A DNA stretch of 64,000 nt. Source: Symsagittifera roscoffensis (Eukaryota > Xenacoelomorpha > Acoela > Convolutidae). The notes under the pieces were generated by a model. That model worked only from the letters and a program-made list of their open reading frames with translations. It did not search any database and was not told the DNA's origin. The stretch is taken from positions 92,415,845 through 92,479,844 of the forward strand of contig NC_087062.1 in the NCBI RefSeq assembly GCF_963678635.1, given 5' to 3'. Of the stretch, positions 63,420 through 64,000 are shown in pieces; position 1 is the first letter of the stretch, and each line of letters begins with the position of its first letter. The translations under genes and the position numbers were made by a program.

Positions 63420-64000
63420 TATGCTTTTTGGATCATTAACTGTTGGTTTTTCGTGCAAACTTCAGGCTATCCAAACGAGATAAGAAGCATTTTGTACAAG
63501 GACACAACCGTTTATTAATCCTCCAAAAATATAGAAGTGGGCTTGCACTACTTTTATTTCTTATCCGTGCTATCAAAAACGAAAATTTCAGTTTTAAAAA
63601 AATAACGAATCAAGATTTTTTACGAAACATAAATCAGAAGCATTTCAATGTTAACACTGATATAAATCCAAATGGAGTAATTTTGAAATTGAATAGTTCA
63701 GAAAATTACGTTTCTTATGCACATATAATGTTTAAAGTTTATTGAATAATCCAATGCAAGAAAATTTAAAAAATTCAAAGCATCAGAATGATTTCTTTTT
63801 CAAAAAAATTCTGATCCGGAATTATCTCCAAGTTTGAAACTTGTCAGTTTCTGTCTTCGGTTGCACGGATATACAACAGTTTGGTTTTCGTGGAAACATT
63901 ATGCTATGCAACCGAGATAAGAAACTTGTTGTACGAAATAATCGATTGAAAATTATTTGTTTCATACATTTACTTTATTGACTCGATTGTGATAAGTTAT
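63420..64000. repeat. third copy of the ~1-kb unit, running off the window
   Basis: 63420-63500 matches 52430-52500 (ATCATTAACTGTTG, CTATCCAAACGAGATAAGAA). 63500-64000 matches 53105-53605 at roughly 90% by eye, ending in the shared phrase GACTCGATTGTGATAAGTTAT. The switch between the two matches implies a deletion of about 600 bp relative to the tandem at 51.6-53.6 kb. The repeat array therefore continues beyond the window. Confidence 0.7.

Overview
The window looks like nuclear DNA from an AT-rich invertebrate animal. The evidence is two exons of a class A (rhodopsin-like) peptide GPCR with canonical GT/AG splice sites, introns of more than 20 kb, many degenerate repeats and two LTR retroelements. 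I cannot fix the phylum from sequence alone. There are no prokaryotic operons, rRNA genes, convincing tRNAs or CRISPR arrays. A run of exactly 200 N (31868-32067) is a scaffold gap.

Layout. (1) The host gene is on the minus strand. An exon coding for TM5 and the third intracellular loop lies at 26675-27114, and an exon coding for TM6-TM7 at 2653-2879. They are separated by a 23.8-kb intron and join in phase 0. Exons for TM1-TM4 and probably the C-terminal tail were not found. (2) That intron holds a fold-back minisatellite (2979-3289), a 50-bp hAT-type MITE with perfect 8-bp target duplications (8159-8224), an unexplained 2-kb island of different composition (8.3-10.3 kb), fold-back and head-to-tail repeat elements with terminal hairpins (12.4-14.8 and 24.1-25.5 kb), and a complete 7.0-kb Ty3/Gypsy element (15543-22543). 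This element has 276-bp LTRs, a CTCTG target duplication and a pol broken by frameshifts. (3) From 32464 to 51380, on the minus strand, lies an 18.9-kb Ty3-like element with two 408-bp LTRs that look identical. It has one intact 2740-codon gag-pol frame and an 872-codon envelope-type glycoprotein, plus a set of unfamiliar accessory frames. (4) From 51.4 kb to the end there is no gene, only large diverged tandem duplications.

The 18.9-kb element is the most interesting object. Downstream of gag-pol its frames are packed like a viral polycistron. A 50-codon frame ends directly at the ATG of a 76-aa hydrophobic protein (TAAATG). That frame overlaps a 62-aa hydrophobic protein by ATGA. A 377-codon frame follows, and env starts inside its last codons. 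Env overlaps a 531-aa frame by ATGA, and a 108-codon frame overlaps the end of that one. Three of these frames contain no methionine codon, so they must be reached by splicing or non-AUG initiation. Three bases after the last stop is a textbook 82-nt intron (GTAAGT, TACTAAC, TTTTCTTTAG). Upstream of gag there is a basic 155-aa frame and a long leader with two identical hairpins. Together this suggests a recently active, env-bearing, splicing-dependent retrovirus-like element with complex-retrovirus-style accessory genes. I do not recognise its accessory proteins.

Limits: all similarities were judged by eye, no database was searched, and repeat boundaries are approximate unless a target duplication is given.
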